A stretch of 64,000 nt of DNA from JBBRHQ01 sp963720735. Lineage in GTDB: Bacteria > Actinomycetota > Thermoleophilia > Solirubrobacterales > 70-9. Below are positions 1 through 8,963 of this stretch, piece after piece. The DNA lies in NCBI GenBank assembly GCA_963720735.1, contig CAVRGL010000001.1, forward strand, positions 620,001-684,000. The letters run 5' to 3'. The notes beneath the pieces were generated by a model. It did not search any database, was not told the DNA's origin, and saw nothing but the letters and a program-made list of their open reading frames with translations. Made by a program: the position numbers and the translations under genes. The stretch's first letter is position 1, and the number at the start of each line of letters is the position of its first letter.

Positions 1-1
1 G

Positions 2-790
2 ACCGATTCCGCCGGCTGCGCCGTGTTCGCGGACCAGGCGTCCGGCACCTACACGCTGACGCCCTCCGGCGGGGCCCCGGGCCTGGTCGACAAGGACGGC
101 AACGCGCCGACGCCGCAGACGATCAGCGTGATCGCCGGGACCACCAACACGGTGGCGCTCCAGTACGACCAGGGGGGCTCGATCCCGGTCACCTTCAAGA
201 CCCGGATCGGCAGCTCTCCGACCCTGGTCAACTCGACCGCCGATTCGGTCGTCGTCTTCAACACCGGGATGACCACCCCGAAGACATACGGCAATCCGGG
301 CGGCACCCGGTTGGGCACGGTCACCGCCACCCCCGTCTTCCCCTTCACCTCACCCGACACGGTTTACGCCGGCGCCTGCTCGAGCAACAACCCGAACCCG
401 AACAGCCTGCCCAACCCGCCCGGCGCGGCGGCGATGGCGAGCGTCACGGTCCCGGCCGGCGGCAGCGCCCCGGCGCAGGTCCAGCTTCCGGCGCTCAACC
501 TGACCGTGTTCAGCGGCAGCAGCTCGCTGAGCCCGGGGTCGCCGGTCTCGAACGCGCACGTGATCGTCAACGACACCGCCTGCTCGGTGAAGCGCACCTA
601 CACCACCAACAGCTCCGGCAAGCTGACCGACCCCGGGCTTCCCTGGAGCAGCAACAGCGGCTACACCGTCTGCGTCGACAGCGCCAACCGGCGCAAGACG
701 ACCAGCGGCGTCCTCGTCCAAGACCTGGTCAACGGAACGACGCTCAACGTCTTCATGGGAACCGGCACCACGAGCGGGGTCTGCACGTGA
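2..790 (+). CDS. Secreted pilus-associated protein, 5' end cut by window edge
   Basis: The reading frame is open from base 2, so the N-terminus lies outside the window; the GTG at 23 is internal. The visible 262 or so residues are Ser/Thr/Gly/Pro-rich with paired cysteines. The last 100 residues read like a carboxypeptidase-regulatory or Cna-B type beta-sandwich (a sequence beginning NLTVFSGSSS, then SNAHVIVNDTACSVKRTYTTNSSGKL). The stop overlaps the GTG of the next prepilin gene (GTGA), so it is the first visible gene of the plus-strand pilus operon. I infer a minor pilin or pilus-tip protein whose prepilin leader is upstream. The function is inferred from position and composition only. Confidence 0.7.
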   Translation, partial: TDSAGCAVFADQASGTYTLTPSGGAPGLVDKDGNAPTPQTISVIAGTTNTVALQYDQGGSIPVTFKTRIGSSPTLVNSTADSVVVFNTGMTTPKTYGNPGGTRLGTVTATPVFPFTSPDTVYAGACSSNNPNPNSLPNPPGAAAMASVTVPAGGSAPAQVQLPALNLTVFSGSSSLSPGSPVSNAHVIVNDTACSVKRTYTTNSSGKLTDPGLPWSSNSGYTVCVDSANRRKTTSGVLVQDLVNGTTLNVFMGTGTTSGVCT

Positions 791-1470
791 GCCGCGGAGG
801 CCTGATCTCCAATCAGGGCGGCTTCACCCTGGTCGAGCAGCTGGTGGCGATATCCGCCGCCCTACTCGTCCTCTTCGGCCTCACCACGGTGATCATGACG
901 ACGCTGCATCAGACCGCCCGGATCAACGGCCGCGTCGACGCGACCCAGCGGGCGCGGATTGCGCTCTATCAGGTGATCGACGGGCTCCACTCGGCCTGTG
1001 TCGCGCCCCAGATCGCGCCGATCCAGTCAGGGAGCAGCGACACCTCGCTCCGGTTCCTTCACCAGACCGGCTCGGCGGTCGCCCCCACCCCGGTGCTCAG
1101 CCAGATCGACCTCAACGGCGGCACCCTCTCCGAGTCCGTCTTCCCCGCAACCGGCGGCTCGGTTCCCTCCTGGACCTTTGCCAGCACGCCCTCGAGCACC
1201 AAGCAACTGATGACCGGCGTCGCCTCCAGCCCGGCGCCGTTCCGCTACTACGCTTACAGCGGCGGCCAGGTCTCCGCCACCCCCCTCCCCACGCCGCTCT
1301 CCGCCTCCGACGCTGCACGCGCGGTCCAGGTGACCGTCGCGCTCAAGGTCTCGCCCAGCTACTCGGCGACGCCGGACCCGGGCGCCGCAGCGAGCGTCGA
1401 GGACACGGCGCTGCTGCGCTTCAGCCCGGCCGCCTTCAGCACCTCTGCCAACAACCTCCCATGCCAATGA
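787..1470 (+). CDS. Prepilin-type minor pilin (PilW-like)
   Basis: 227 residues. The class III prepilin motif GGFTLVEQL sits at residues 11-19, with predicted cleavage between Gly12 and Phe13 and the conserved Glu at +5 (Glu17), followed by a hydrophobic helix (about 18-38). The rest is a Ser/Thr-rich extracellular domain. In this family the leader is removed by PilD, and minor pilins prime or cap the fibre. The GTG start overlaps the upstream stop by 4 bases (GTGA), so translation is probably coupled. The PilW label rests on operon position (before a PilX-like gene) and size; the type IV minor pilin call is firm, the exact subfamily is not. Confidence 0.85.
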   Translation: MSRGGLISNQGGFTLVEQLVAISAALLVLFGLTTVIMTTLHQTARINGRVDATQRARIALYQVIDGLHSACVAPQIAPIQSGSSDTSLRFLHQTGSAVAPTPVLSQIDLNGGTLSESVFPATGGSVPSWTFASTPSSTKQLMTGVASSPAPFRYYAYSGGQVSATPLPTPLSASDAARAVQVTVALKVSPSYSATPDPGAAASVEDTALLRFSPAAFSTSANNLPCQ

Positions 1471-2978
1471 GTCGGCGACTGAGATCCGAGCAGGGCTTCA
1501 CCATGGCGACGACGGCGCTGGGCCTGTTCGTGGTCACGATGCTGATCCTCGCGACGGTCACCGCGGTCAGCGGGGACGTCCACCTGAGCCGCGGGGACCT
1601 CGACCGCAAGCAGGCCTACGAGGCGGCGAAGGCGGGGATCAACGACTACTCCTTCCACCTCAATGCCGACAACAACTACTGGACCCACTGCACCTCGGTG
1701 CCGAGCCCCAATGCTGTCAACCAGCTGGGATCGACGGCGCGGCGCCGACCGGTGCCCGGAAACACCGGCTCGACCTACGCGATCGAGCTGATCCCGGCCA
1801 CGGGCCACTCGAGCTGCGACACCTCGGATGCGGTCGGGAGCATGGTCGAGGCGAGCGGGGCGTTGCCCGGCTCCTTCCGGATCCGCTCGACCGGTTACTC
1901 GGGCAACGCCAAGGTCTCGCTGGTCGCCACCTACAAGCGGGCCAGCTTCCTCGACTACATGTACTTCACCCAGCTGGAGACCTCCGACCCCGTGGTCTAC
2001 GGCGATCCGGCCACCGTCGCCGGCGCCTATCAGCAGTGCACCCTGACCTACCAGCAGGGCCGCTACAACTCGCCGATCCCCAACTCGGGCGGGCAGTTCT
2101 GCACCAAGATCGCCTTCATCAGCGGCGACGCGATCAACGGGCCGCTGCACACCAACGACGCGCTCGGGATCTGCGGCTCGCCGACCTTCGGGCGGACCAG
2201 CGCCGACTCGATCGAGGCCAGCGCCACAGCGCCCGGCTGGTTCTCGATCTGCAGTCCCAGCAGCCCGGTCTTCACCGGCACCTATGTGACCAGCGCCCCG
2301 ATCCTCACCCCGCCTCCCAGCAACCAGCAGCTCGCCAACATCACCCAGCCGGCCTACAAGTTCAACGGCCAGATCTACATCACCCTGAACGGCAACAGCA
2401 TGACGGTGACCACCGGGACCGGCACGGTGGGGCCGATCTCGTTCCCCTCCAACGGGGTCGTCTACGTCACCAACAACTCCTGCTCGGCCAGCTACACGCC
2501 GTTCGGGACGACCTATCCGGGGGCGACCGGCTGCGGCAACGTCTACATCCACGGCAACTACTCGGGCCAGCTGACGATCGCGGCCGAGAACGACGTCGTC
2601 GTAGACGGCAACCTGACCAACTCGGGCGGCGGGATGCTGGGGCTGATCGCCAACAACTTCGTCCGCGTCTACCACCCCTGCTCGAACGGGACCAATGGAA
2701 GCGGGTCGCTCAACAATCTCAACATCGACGCCGCCATTCTCACCATCAACCACTCCTTCATCGTCGACAACTACAACTGCGGCGCCTCCCTGGGGACCCT
2801 CACCGTGCACGGCGCGATCGCCCAGAAGTTCCGCGGCCCGGTCGGGACCTACGGCTCCTCCAACACCGGCTATACGAAGAACTACGTCTACGACGACCGG
2901 CTGCGCTACGTCGAGCCACCCAATTTCATCGACCCGGTGCAATCCGCCTGGGTGGTCGGCAGGGAGACGAGGGGATGA
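1467..2978 (+). CDS. PilX-like minor pilin without the Glu5 residue
   Basis: 503 residues from ATG 1467, chosen because it overlaps the previous stop as ATGA; an ATG at 1461 is also possible. The N-terminus has a basic stretch, then GFTMATTALGL and a hydrophobic helix. Cleavage after Gly10 would leave Phe at +1, but +5 is Thr and not Glu, as seen in PilX/GspK-type tip pseudopilins. The remainder is a large Asn/Gly/Ser-rich domain with many beta-prone segments and Cys pairs, which suggests an extended beta-solenoid or adhesin-like head. It lies last in the visible pilin set, before a 100-base gap and pilM. I infer a role at the pilus tip or in initiation. Confidence 0.75.
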   Translation: MSRRLRSEQGFTMATTALGLFVVTMLILATVTAVSGDVHLSRGDLDRKQAYEAAKAGINDYSFHLNADNNYWTHCTSVPSPNAVNQLGSTARRRPVPGNTGSTYAIELIPATGHSSCDTSDAVGSMVEASGALPGSFRIRSTGYSGNAKVSLVATYKRASFLDYMYFTQLETSDPVVYGDPATVAGAYQQCTLTYQQGRYNSPIPNSGGQFCTKIAFISGDAINGPLHTNDALGICGSPTFGRTSADSIEASATAPGWFSICSPSSPVFTGTYVTSAPILTPPPSNQQLANITQPAYKFNGQIYITLNGNSMTVTTGTGTVGPISFPSNGVVYVTNNSCSASYTPFGTTYPGATGCGNVYIHGNYSGQLTIAAENDVVVDGNLTNSGGGMLGLIANNFVRVYHPCSNGTNGSGSLNNLNIDAAILTINHSFIVDNYNCGASLGTLTVHGAIAQKFRGPVGTYGSSNTGYTKNYVYDDRLRYVEPPNFIDPVQSAWVVGRETRG

Positions 2979-3078
2979 GCCCAGCCGAGCTTTTCCTAAT
3001 TCTAGGTAGGGAAAGGGCACAAGATCCGGAGCCAATCGGCCGATCCAATACCCACTGCGGGCGGCTGAGAGGCGCTGG

Positions 3079-4161
3079 ATGATCCAACTTACGAGGAAAA
3101 AGGACGATGCGCTGGTCGGGCTCGAGATCGAGGCCGGCAGCATCGCTGCGGCCGAGGTGCGCACCAACGGCGCCCAGCGGCTGTCCGCCACGGCGATCGC
3201 GCCCCTCTCTCCCGAGGTCTTTCACGACGGTGAGGTCGCCGACCCCGAGGCGCTGGCCGCGGAGCTGCGCGCCGTCTTCGCAGAGCACCGGCTGAGCAAA
3301 CGGGTCCGCCTCGGAGTCGCGAACCAGTGGGTCGTGGTGCGCAATCTGCGCCTGCCGGCGATCGACGACCCAACCGAGCTCGAGGCCGCCGTCCGCTTCC
3401 AGGCGCAGGAGCAGATCCCGATGCCGATCGAGCAGGCGGTGCTCGACCACCGGCTGGTCGGGGGGGTCCCGGCCACCGAGGGCGGGCCGGCGCAGGTGGA
3501 CGTCGTCGTTGTCGCCGCCCGCCGCGAGATGATCCTCGCCCTGCTGGAGCCGCTGCGCCGCGCCGGCCTGCAACCGGTCGGCGTCGACCTCTCCGCCTTC
3601 GGGCTGATCCGGGCGCTGGGAGCCCCGGAGCAGCCGGCGGGCGCCGGCGAGGCGCCCCAGCAACTGGGCCAGGCTTCGCTGTTCTGCCACGTCGGCGCGG
3701 TCACCAACCTCGCCGTCGCCCGGGGCAGCTCCTGCCTGTTTACCCGGGTCTCGCCGGTCGGGCTGGAGGCCCCGGCGCGCGACCTCTCGGCTTCCACCGG
3801 GTTGCCGCTCGAACACGCCCGGCTGTGGCTGGCCCACGTCGGCCTCGGCAGGCCACTGGAGCAGATCGACGGCGATCCGCAGGCGGCGGCCGAAGCGCGC
3901 AGGGCGATCGAGGAGGGAGCCGAGCCCCTGCTCGACGAGCTGAGGACCTCGCTCGACTTCTACGGCGCCCAGGACGGCGCGGTGCCGGTCGAGAAGGTCG
4001 TCCTCTGCGGCCCCGGCAGCGCCATCCCGGGCCTCGCCGAGCACATGCAGGGAGTGATCGGGCTGCCGTTCGCAATCGGCCGCCCGCCGGCGCTCGCCGG
4101 GTACGATGAGGCCTCGGCCGCGCGGCTCACCCTCTCCTACGGACTCGCCCTGGAGAGCTGA
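3079..4161 (+). CDS. pilM: Type IV pilus assembly protein PilM
   Basis: 360 residues, the usual PilM length. PilM is an actin-like cytoplasmic ATPase that binds the short N-terminal tail of PilN and forms the ring linking motor and alignment proteins. Visible features are the N-terminal VGLEIEAGSIAAAEV strand-loop (actin-like phosphate 1 region), EAAVRFQAQEQIPMP, which is a typical PilM signature, and VVLCGPGSAIPGLAEHM near residue 310 (second phosphate or adenosine loop). It is followed after 3 bases by pilN. A GAGAGG stretch about 6 bases before the ATG can serve as ribosome binding site. Confidence 0.93.
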   Translation: MIQLTRKKDDALVGLEIEAGSIAAAEVRTNGAQRLSATAIAPLSPEVFHDGEVADPEALAAELRAVFAEHRLSKRVRLGVANQWVVVRNLRLPAIDDPTELEAAVRFQAQEQIPMPIEQAVLDHRLVGGVPATEGGPAQVDVVVVAARREMILALLEPLRRAGLQPVGVDLSAFGLIRALGAPEQPAGAGEAPQQLGQASLFCHVGAVTNLAVARGSSCLFTRVSPVGLEAPARDLSASTGLPLEHARLWLAHVGLGRPLEQIDGDPQAAAEARRAIEEGAEPLLDELRTSLDFYGAQDGAVPVEKVVLCGPGSAIPGLAEHMQGVIGLPFAIGRPPALAGYDEASAARLTLSYGLALES

Positions 4162-4164
4162 CCG

Positions 4165-4968
4165 GTGCGCCCCGTCAACCTGATCCCCTCCGACGAGCGG
4201 CGTGGCGAGCGCACCGCGATGCGCAGCGGCCCGGCCGCCTACATCGTCGTCGGCGCCCTGCTCGCCGCGCTCGCAGGCGTCACCGTGATGGTGATCACCG
4301 ACAACCAGATCTCCGACCGCAAGGCCGAGGTCGCCCAGCTGAAGCAGCAGGCCGCCGTCGCCAAGGGCAGGGCCGAGCGGCTCGCCGCCTACACCCAGTT
4401 CGGCGGGGTTCGTGACCAGCGGGTCGCGACCGTGACCAGCCTCGCGGACAGCCGCTTCGACTGGGAGCGGGTGATGCGGGAGCTCTCGCTGATCCTTCCC
4501 GATGACGTCTGGCTCACCAACCTCACCGGCACGGCCAACCCCAGCGTGCAGATCGACGGCCAGGCAAACATCGCCCTGCGCGCCTCGGTCCAGGGACCGG
4601 CGCTGGAGCTGGTCGGCTGCGCCCGGGGGCAGGAGGCGGTCGCCGGCTTCGTCTCCGCGCTGAAGGACATCGACGGGGTGACCCGGGTCGGCGTCCAGTC
4701 CTCGGAGCTGGGCAGCAACCAGACGAGCGGCGCGGCCCCGGCGGGGCTCTCCGACGCGGGAACCAGCACCACAGGCTGTCAGACCCGCAACTTCCTCGCC
4801 CAGTTCGAGATCGTCGCGTCCTTCGACGCCGCCCCAGTCCCGGCCTCGAGCACCGACTCGGGCACCACCCCCACTACCACCATTCCGGCCCCGTCGAGCA
4901 CCGACAGCTCCGCTCCCGCCTCCTCGACGACCACCTCGACCACGACGACATCGGGCTCGGGGGGCTGA
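4165..4968 (+). CDS. pilN: Type IV pilus assembly protein PilN with long Ser/Thr tail
   Basis: 267 residues from GTG 4165. The first residues RPVNLIPSDER match the conserved PilN N-terminal motif (xxNLLP) that docks into PilM. A transmembrane helix spans about residues 24-45 (AAYIVVGALLAALAGVTVMV), then a coiled coil (about 50-75) and an alpha/beta ferredoxin-like domain (about 90-210). The last 45 or so residues are almost only Ser, Thr, Pro, Gly and Asp, an added disordered extracellular tail not found in proteobacterial PilN. It sits between pilM (3-base gap) and pilO (1-base gap), so the three are translated together. Confidence 0.9.
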   Translation: MRPVNLIPSDERRGERTAMRSGPAAYIVVGALLAALAGVTVMVITDNQISDRKAEVAQLKQQAAVAKGRAERLAAYTQFGGVRDQRVATVTSLADSRFDWERVMRELSLILPDDVWLTNLTGTANPSVQIDGQANIALRASVQGPALELVGCARGQEAVAGFVSALKDIDGVTRVGVQSSELGSNQTSGAAPAGLSDAGTSTTGCQTRNFLAQFEIVASFDAAPVPASSTDSGTTPTTTIPAPSSTDSSAPASSTTTSTTTTSGSGG

Positions 4969-4969
4969 G

Positions 4970-5851
4970 GTGAGCGCTGCCAACCGAATGATCATCGTGA
5001 TGCTCGTTGTGGCGGCGGTCGCCGCCGCCTTCTGGCTGCTGCTGCTCGGCCCGAAGCGCCAGCAGGCCGACGACCTCGCCCAACAGGTGGACCAGGCGAA
5101 GGCCTCGCTGGCGGAGTCGCAGAGCAAGGCGGCCGAGGCGGCGGTCGCGCGCCGCGAGTTCCCCTCCGACTACCAGCAGCTGGTGGTGCTCGGCAAGGCG
5201 GTCCCGGAGAGCGATGACACCTCCTCGCTCCTGGTCGAGCTCAACAGCATCGCGAAGCGCTCCGAGGTGCGCTTCGACGGGATCACGATCAGTGACGCCT
5301 CGGGCTCGACCACGGCTTCCAACATGGCACCCACCCCGGCGCCGACGACCCCCGCCCCGAGCACCCCACCCTCCGGCGAAACCGCGTCGGGGAGCTCGAC
5401 CGCGGTGCCCGCCTCCGCCACCGTCGCCCCGACCGAGGCCGCGGCGGCGCTCCTGCCGATCGGCGCCACCGTCGGCACCGCCGGCCTCGGAGTGATGCCC
5501 TACGACCTCAGCTTCAGCGGTGACTTCTTCCACGTCGCCGACTTCATCTCGGGGATCGACGCGATGGTCCACACCAAGGCTTCGCACGTCGCCGTGGACG
5601 GGCGCCTGCTGACCTTGGACGGCTTTGCCCTGAACGGCGACCCCGACCTCGGCTTCCCCCACCTCGACGCCACCTTCGCGGTCACCACCTATGTGACGCC
5701 CTCTGACCAGGGACTGACGGCGGGCGCCTCGCCGAGCGGCCCGCCGGCCGCCGGCACCGCCACCCCGGCCTCGACCACGCCGCCGGTGACCACTCCCGCG
5801 GGGGCGGGAGCGACAGCGACCACGGCCGCCAACACGGAGGCGACAAGATGA
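4970..5851 (+). CDS. pilO: PilO-like inner-membrane alignment protein
   Basis: 293 residues, GTG start. One transmembrane helix (about residues 8-27), a coiled coil (about 30-65, rich in Gln, Ala and Lys), then two blocks of a ferredoxin-like domain separated by a Pro/Thr/Ser/Ala linker (about 115-150). Residues after about 248 form a second Thr/Pro/Ala low-complexity tail. Fold order and place after pilN fit PilO, which dimerises with PilN to align the pilus motor in the membrane. Sequence similarity to proteobacterial PilO is weak by eye, so the name leans on architecture and synteny. The stop overlaps the next ATG (ATGA). Confidence 0.82.
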   Translation: MSAANRMIIVMLVVAAVAAAFWLLLLGPKRQQADDLAQQVDQAKASLAESQSKAAEAAVARREFPSDYQQLVVLGKAVPESDDTSSLLVELNSIAKRSEVRFDGITISDASGSTTASNMAPTPAPTTPAPSTPPSGETASGSSTAVPASATVAPTEAAAALLPIGATVGTAGLGVMPYDLSFSGDFFHVADFISGIDAMVHTKASHVAVDGRLLTLDGFALNGDPDLGFPHLDATFAVTTYVTPSDQGLTAGASPSGPPAAGTATPASTTPPVTTPAGAGATATTAANTEATR

Positions 5852-6774
5852 AGCAGCTGAAGCGCCCCGAGATCAAGACGCCCGATCTAAAGGTCCCAGA
5901 TTTCCTCCGGGACCTGGCGGGTGACCTGCGCGAGCGCCACCTGCTTCCGCTGGTCGGACTGCTCCTGGTCGCGATCGTCGTCGTCCCGTTCGCGCTGAGC
6001 CGCTCCGGGAAGAGCGAGAGCTCGAGCGATCAGCGCGGCGGCGCGGGTCTCGCCGCCGCCGGGGCCGCAGCCGCGGGCCCGCGGGTTACGACCTTCGCCA
6101 ACTCGGTGACCGGCCTGCGCGACTACAAGCGCCGGCTGCGGGCGCTCAGTGCCAAGGACCCGTTCAAGCAGCAGTACGCGGCACCAGCGGCCGGCGCATC
6201 GGGCGCTGCTGCCGCCGCCTCTGCCGCCGCGGCGTCGACCCCCGCGCTGGGAGCGACGTCCTCGGGCGGCGGAGGCTTGGGGCCGTCGGTGTCCTCGCCT
6301 GTGAACTCGGGCGGCGGTCAGAACGGCGGGGGTGGGAACGGCGGCGGCTCCACCGTCAAGGTCGAGACCAAGTACGCCTCCTATGAGATCGACGTGCGGA
6401 TCTCGGGAGCCGGCTCGGGCGGCGGCGGAACCGCCTCCTCGACAGGCAGCGCCTCCGCCAAGGGCGGGGTGAGGGTCCGCCGCGGCCTCCCGGAGCTGAC
6501 CAAGCTCCCCGACCGAAAGCACCCGGCCGCGATCTTCATGGGGGTCAGCTCGGACTCCAAGAAGGCGCTGCTGCTGGTCTCCTCGGACGTCCGGGCCGTG
6601 TTCGGCGACGCCCGCTGCCTGGTCGGCTCGCGGAGCTGCCAGCTGCTGGCGCTCGAGCCCGGGATTCCCGAGACCTTCGTCTACGGCGCCCGCGGCCACA
6701 CCTACCGGATCGAGCTGCTGAAGATCCACCGCGTCCTCAGCCGCCACCCCCGCCGCGCCTCGCTCGGCGACTGA
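5848..6774 (+). CDS. Single-pass membrane protein of the pilus operon, unknown
   Basis: 308 residues. A Lys/Pro/Asp-rich cytosolic N-terminus (about 1-30), one transmembrane helix (HLLPLVGLLLVAIVVVPFAL, about 32-51), a long Gly/Ala/Ser linker, then a compact C-terminal domain (about 170-308) containing the only two cysteines, ARCLVGSRSCQLL. ATGA overlap with pilO makes it the last gene of the pilM-N-O operon. In Gram-negative systems this slot is taken by the lipoprotein PilP, but there is no lipobox here and no PilQ secretin to bind. I infer an extra platform or alignment component specific to single-membrane pili; no database family is recognised. Confidence 0.75.
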   Translation: MKQLKRPEIKTPDLKVPDFLRDLAGDLRERHLLPLVGLLLVAIVVVPFALSRSGKSESSSDQRGGAGLAAAGAAAAGPRVTTFANSVTGLRDYKRRLRALSAKDPFKQQYAAPAAGASGAAAAASAAAASTPALGATSSGGGGLGPSVSSPVNSGGGQNGGGGNGGGSTVKVETKYASYEIDVRISGAGSGGGGTASSTGSASAKGGVRVRRGLPELTKLPDRKHPAAIFMGVSSDSKKALLLVSSDVRAVFGDARCLVGSRSCQLLALEPGIPETFVYGARGHTYRIELLKIHRVLSRHPRRASLGD

Positions 6775-6789
6775 ATTCCCGGCCCGGGT

Positions 6790-6835
6790 ACGTGGGACCT
6801 CTGAACCGCCATATGACGGTTGAAAGGTCCCACGT
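6790..6835. terminator. Large interrupted hairpin between convergent operons
   Basis: The outer arms 6790-6800 and 6825-6835 are perfect 11-base reverse complements, and the inner arms 6804-6808 and 6817-6821 add 5 pairs. It lies 15 bases after the plus-strand pilus operon stop and just before the end of the converging pilD gene, so it can end transcripts from both sides. There is no U-tract, so termination may be Rho-dependent or the hairpin may mainly protect 3' ends. Confidence 0.6.
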
Positions 6836-6842
6836 CGGCTGG

Positions 6843-7589
6843 TCAGCCGAGGTAGAGGTCGATCATCCCCGGGCCGGCGAGCATCCCCACGACTCCGCCG
6901 AGCGCGAGGAAGGGCCCGAAGGGGATCGCCATCTTCCGCCCGGCGGCCCCGTGGCGGGCGATCAGCGCCAGGCCTACGATGCTGCCGGCGAGCAGGGCGA
7001 CGAAGATCGCCGGGGCGACGCTCCGCCCCAGGAAGAGGCCCATCACCGCCGCCAGCTTGACGTCGCCGAGACCCATCCCCTTCGGGTAGGCGAGGGCGGC
7101 GAGGAAAAGCAGCCCGCCTGCCGCGGCGGCGGCAATCGCCCGCTCGGCAAGCCCGCCGGGATCGGTCGGGACGGCGATCGCGAGGCAGATGATCGCTGCG
7201 GCGAGCAGGATCCGGTTGGGGATGATCCGCTGCTCGAGGTCGGTCAGGGTCACTGCGGCTAGCATCGCGACGAAGACCATGTCGATGGCGATCTCGGCGC
7301 CGTCCCCCCAGTCGACCAGCACCGCGGCGGCAAAGAGCGCCCCGACGAGCAGCTCGGTGAGTGGGTAGAGCGGCGAGATCGGCGCTCCGCAGCAGCGCGC
7401 GCGTCCGCGCAGCAGGACCCAGGAGACGACCGGGACGTTGTCGTAGGCGGCGATCCGGGCGCCGCAAGCCGGGCATCGGGACCTGGGGCCGACGATCGAC
7501 TCCCCGCGCGGAACGCGGTGGGCGATCACGGTGACGAAGCTGCCGATCGGCAGCCCGCCGATGAAAGCGATCAGAGCCGCGGCGGCCAA
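6843..7589 (-). CDS. pilD: Prepilin peptidase / N-methyltransferase PilD
   Basis: 248 residues, TTG start. This membrane aspartyl protease (A24) removes the leader of the prepilins here and N-methylates the new Phe. The N-terminal domain has the CPAC pair (Cys39, Cys42) and a second Cys pair (Cys66, Cys67) for zinc. The catalytic aspartates are visible as LTDLEQRIIPN (Asp117) and GMGLGDVKL (Asp176). Multiple hydrophobic helices fit the eight-span topology. It is transcribed away from the secreted repeat protein upstream. No clear Shine-Dalgarno was seen, so the exact start is less certain than the function. Confidence 0.93.
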   Translation of the reverse strand: MAAAALIAFIGGLPIGSFVTVIAHRVPRGESIVGPRSRCPACGARIAAYDNVPVVSWVLLRGRARCCGAPISPLYPLTELLVGALFAAAVLVDWGDGAEIAIDMVFVAMLAAVTLTDLEQRIIPNRILLAAAIICLAIAVPTDPGGLAERAIAAAAAGGLLFLAALAYPKGMGLGDVKLAAVMGLFLGRSVAPAIFVALLAGSIVGLALIARHGAAGRKMAIPFGPFLALGGVVGMLAGPGMIDLYLG

Positions 7590-7649
7590 GAGGAGGTCAG
7601 CTTCCCAGGCGCCCCGGCGGGCTCGACGGCCGCTCGGAACTCCGGAGGG

Positions 7650-8963
7650 CTAGTGGCGCCGGACCCGGCGGATCACCTTGAAGCGGTGCTTGACGCCGAC
7701 CCGCTCCCGGTTGCCCGCGGCGTCGGTCGCCCTGACCCGGACGACGTGGCGGCCGAAGCGCAGCCTGCGGAACTTGCGCGGCGTCCGGCACGGCCTCCAC
7801 TTGCCGCGGTCGAGCTTGCAGAGGAAGGTGGTGCCCGGGTTCCCGGTCGCGTCGAGAAAGCGGAACACGGCCGTGCGCCTGCGCGTCTTGGCACCGGGAG
7901 CGAGGGTGATCCTGGTGTGGGGCGCCAGCGAGTCCTCGGTGTAGAGGACCGGGGCCGGTGAGCAGCCGGAGGAGTTGCCGGCGGCGTCGGTCGCGATCGC
8001 GAAGAGGTCGGTGACGCTGTTGTCCTCGACCTCGAAGGGGAAGCCCGCCGCGAGCTCGGCCGGGGTTCCGCTGGCCAGCGGGGTGCCGTTGCAGGTGGCG
8101 TTCTCGTGGATGCTCACGGCCGTGGCGCCGGGGGCGCTGCCGGTGACCGTCGGGTTGTTGTCGTTGGCCCGCGCTCCGGGCAGCACCGACAGCTCGGGTA
8201 CCCGGGGCGGGGTCGAGTCCTCGCGATAGGTGAGCGATGTCGCCGAGCAGATCGAGTTGACCCCGGCCAGGGAGGCGCTTGCGTAGATCGTCGTCGTGGT
8301 GTCGTTTGCGACCGAGGCCTGGATGCCGCCGGCGGCGAACTCCACGGCGCTGCCCGAACCGAGCGGCGTCCCCGTGCAGGTCGGGCCGCCGAAGAGCTTC
8401 ACGGTGGTCCCGGGCGCGGAGCTGCCTGTGACCTGAGGGGTGTTGTCGTTGGCCGGCGAGGCCGGGGTGACCGAGGCCAGCGAAGGCGGGCCCGGGCCGG
8501 TTGTCACCTGCTGGTAGGTGAGACCGGGGTTCGAGCACGGGGAGACGTTAAACGCACCGTCCGTGGCGGTGGCGTAGAAGGTGGTGGTCGAGTCGGGGAG
8601 AACCGTCACCGGGATCCCCGCCGCCTCGAGCTCGTCCCCCGGACCGCTCGCGACGGCTGGGCCGGCGCAGTTCGGGTCGGTGTAGATGGTGATCGTCAGC
8701 GACGACGAGGCGCCGGTGCGGATGATCCCGCCGGCGAGTCGGCGCGGCGTCCTCGTGGTGATGATCCCGTCGGCCCGCCCCCTGATCGACGGGGTCAGCG
8801 AGGTCGAGGGCGAGGGCGGCACCGTGGCGGTCAGAGCCGGCGCCTTCGGAATGGCTCCAGCCGCGGAGGCCGGCGCGAGCAGGCAGGCGAGCGCCAGGGC
8901 CCCCGCCAGCACTAGGCGGATCAGGCTCGGGATCGGGCTTTCCGCGGTTTCGCTCACCGTCAA
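7650..8963 (-). CDS. Secreted Ig-like repeat protein
   Basis: 437 residues with a signal peptide (hydrophobic stretch about 15-35, cleavage near APASAAGA). The body holds about four bacterial Ig-like domains of roughly 85-95 residues. Repeated phrases include PxxNDNTPxVTGSAPGTTV and CxGTPLxSG followed by FAVEDNSVTDLFAIATDAAGN variants, each with a Cys pair. The last domain is very basic (KTRRRTAVFRF, KHRFKVIRRVRRH). Such proteins are usually cell-surface or adhesive. It sits between pilD and pilA, so a link to the pilus or surface attachment is plausible but is inference. Confidence 0.8.
   Translation of the reverse strand: MTVSETAESPIPSLIRLVLAGALALACLLAPASAAGAIPKAPALTATVPPSPSTSLTPSIRGRADGIITTRTPRRLAGGIIRTGASSSLTITIYTDPNCAGPAVASGPGDELEAAGIPVTVLPDSTTTFYATATDGAFNVSPCSNPGLTYQQVTTGPGPPSLASVTPASPANDNTPQVTGSSAPGTTVKLFGGPTCTGTPLGSGSAVEFAAGGIQASVANDTTTTIYASASLAGVNSICSATSLTYREDSTPPRVPELSVLPGARANDNNPTVTGSAPGATAVSIHENATCNGTPLASGTPAELAAGFPFEVEDNSVTDLFAIATDAAGNSSGCSPAPVLYTEDSLAPHTRITLAPGAKTRRRTAVFRFLDATGNPGTTFLCKLDRGKWRPCRTPRKFRRLRFGRHVVRVRATDAAGNRERVGVKHRFKVIRRVRRH

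Noticed and set aside
1359..5127. Long minus-strand ORFs (1359-3191 and 2926-5127) opposite the pilus genes
   Set aside because: They are Arg/Gly/Asp-rich antisense frames kept open by high GC, without motifs, while the plus strand has clear prepilin and PilM/PilN/PilO signatures.
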